Below, one piece after another: positions 63,301 to 64,000 of a stretch of DNA of 64,000 bases. Below the pieces are notes generated by a model. That model saw only the letters and a list, made by a program, of their open reading frames with translations, was not told the DNA's origin and did not search any database. Positions within the stretch are counted from its first letter, which is position 1. Each line of letters begins with the position of its first letter. Location: the NCBI GenBank assembly GCA_013399305.1, contig VXAI01000035.1, positions 2,310,110-2,374,109 of the forward strand. Reading direction: 5' to 3'. Origin of the DNA: Rostratula benghalensis. Its lineage: Eukaryota; Chordata; Aves; Charadriiformes; Rostratulidae. Both the position numbers and the translations under genes were made by a program.

Positions 63301-64000
63301 CAATGACCTGATCTTGGCTGATATCACCAGGGAAAAACTGAAGTATCAAACTTGTTTAAACTTCGTTTTTCTCCTCGCTGCTCTGGATAAGCCTTTAGTT
63401 GGGGCTGGTGTGGTATGGCCTTGTGTGTGCTCAGGGCATAGTTATGCTAACTGTGCTCTGATGGTGGAGGACTGCATAGTTTCTGTGGCTAACATGGAAC
63501 AGGAGCTGTTTTCAGTGTTACCTACAACCACCAATGCCCAGAACCATGAGGGCAGGGAACTTGTCAGTTCTGTCTGGCTACAAGGACACCAGTTGCCATG
63601 ACTAACATGATTGCACCAGGACTTGTCTATCTCCTGACTTTTTCTTAGTTGCTGTGAGATACGATTTCACCCCAGCCTGAGCTAGCTTTAGCCTACTCTC
63701 TGTTTTCTATTTCTTTGGATGCCAGCTAGGAGAGAATGGGCAAATAGGCAAGTATCTGCTTACTTATCACCTATGTTTTTCCCAGCAAGCAGTTGTATTC
63801 CTCTGGATTTTTGTTTTTATCCCACCTTTCATATCTGACTTGAAATGAAGCAACCCCCAGGGACTAGCTTTCTTTGGGGACAGAAGATGAAAGCTGTGCT
63901 TTGGTGATGGCAACTTCATTAACAGTGGGAAGAGGCAACTGGGCTATGACCATGCTATGACCCATGACCACAGCCCTCGGCAACCAGGAGTGTTGAACAA
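60336..64000. other. intergenic, no supported gene
   Basis: No recognisable exon. The longest open frame outside genes and repeats (63164-63601, plus strand, 145 codons) has no known motif and no conserved splice context. A poly(A) run lies at 61443-61460 and a (TTTG)n run near 61911-61929. Confidence 0.45.

Noticed and set aside
57374..64000. GLIS1 exons
   Set aside because: Expected by synteny, but no C2H2 zinc-finger or recognisable N-terminal sequence is visible.

Overview
This window is nuclear DNA from a bird. Three things point there: about sixteen 3'-truncated CR1 LINE fragments (the dominant avian retroelement) are spread over the first 43 kb; introns are short; and six multi-exon protein genes lie in the same order as on human 1p32.3 (LDLRAD1, LRRC42, HSPB11, DIO1, YIPF1, NDC1). 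The species cannot be fixed from the sequence. All six genes could be spliced by eye into complete reading frames with GT-AG introns and matching phases. Their lengths (202, 422, 141, 252, 306 and 672 residues) are close to the human proteins as recalled.

Layout, left to right. 1-2979: no gene, CR1 remnants only. 2980-9856 (+): LDLRAD1, a small type II membrane protein with LDL-receptor class A modules. 9857-15108: a gap between two convergent genes, with CR1 copies. 15321-21307 (-): LRRC42. 21308-22647: a GC-rich divergent promoter region shared by LRRC42 and HSPB11, with a 534-base run of N. 22648-25434 (+): HSPB11 (IFT25). 25440-30234 (-): DIO1, the type 1 iodothyronine deiodinase, with an in-frame TGA selenocysteine codon and a recognisable SECIS element in the 3' UTR. 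31388-37256 (+): YIPF1, a five-pass Golgi protein. 38615-57373 (+): NDC1, a transmembrane nucleoporin with 18 coding exons. 57374-64000: no gene that can be supported; GLIS1 would be expected beyond the right edge by synteny.

The genes do not form an operon or a single pathway. They are neighbours in an old vertebrate block with alternating orientations: tail-to-tail LDLRAD1/LRRC42, head-to-head LRRC42/HSPB11, tail-to-tail HSPB11/DIO1, head-to-head DIO1/YIPF1, then tandem YIPF1 to NDC1. I found no undescribed biological system. The points most worth a second look are the selenocysteine/SECIS pair in DIO1, the seven-codon first exon of LDLRAD1, inverted CR1 pairs bracketing individual exons of LDLRAD1 and NDC1, a TA microsatellite a few bases from an HSPB11 splice acceptor, a ZNF143/THAP11-like site at the NDC1 promoter, and a perfect 13-bp hairpin in the right-hand intergenic region.
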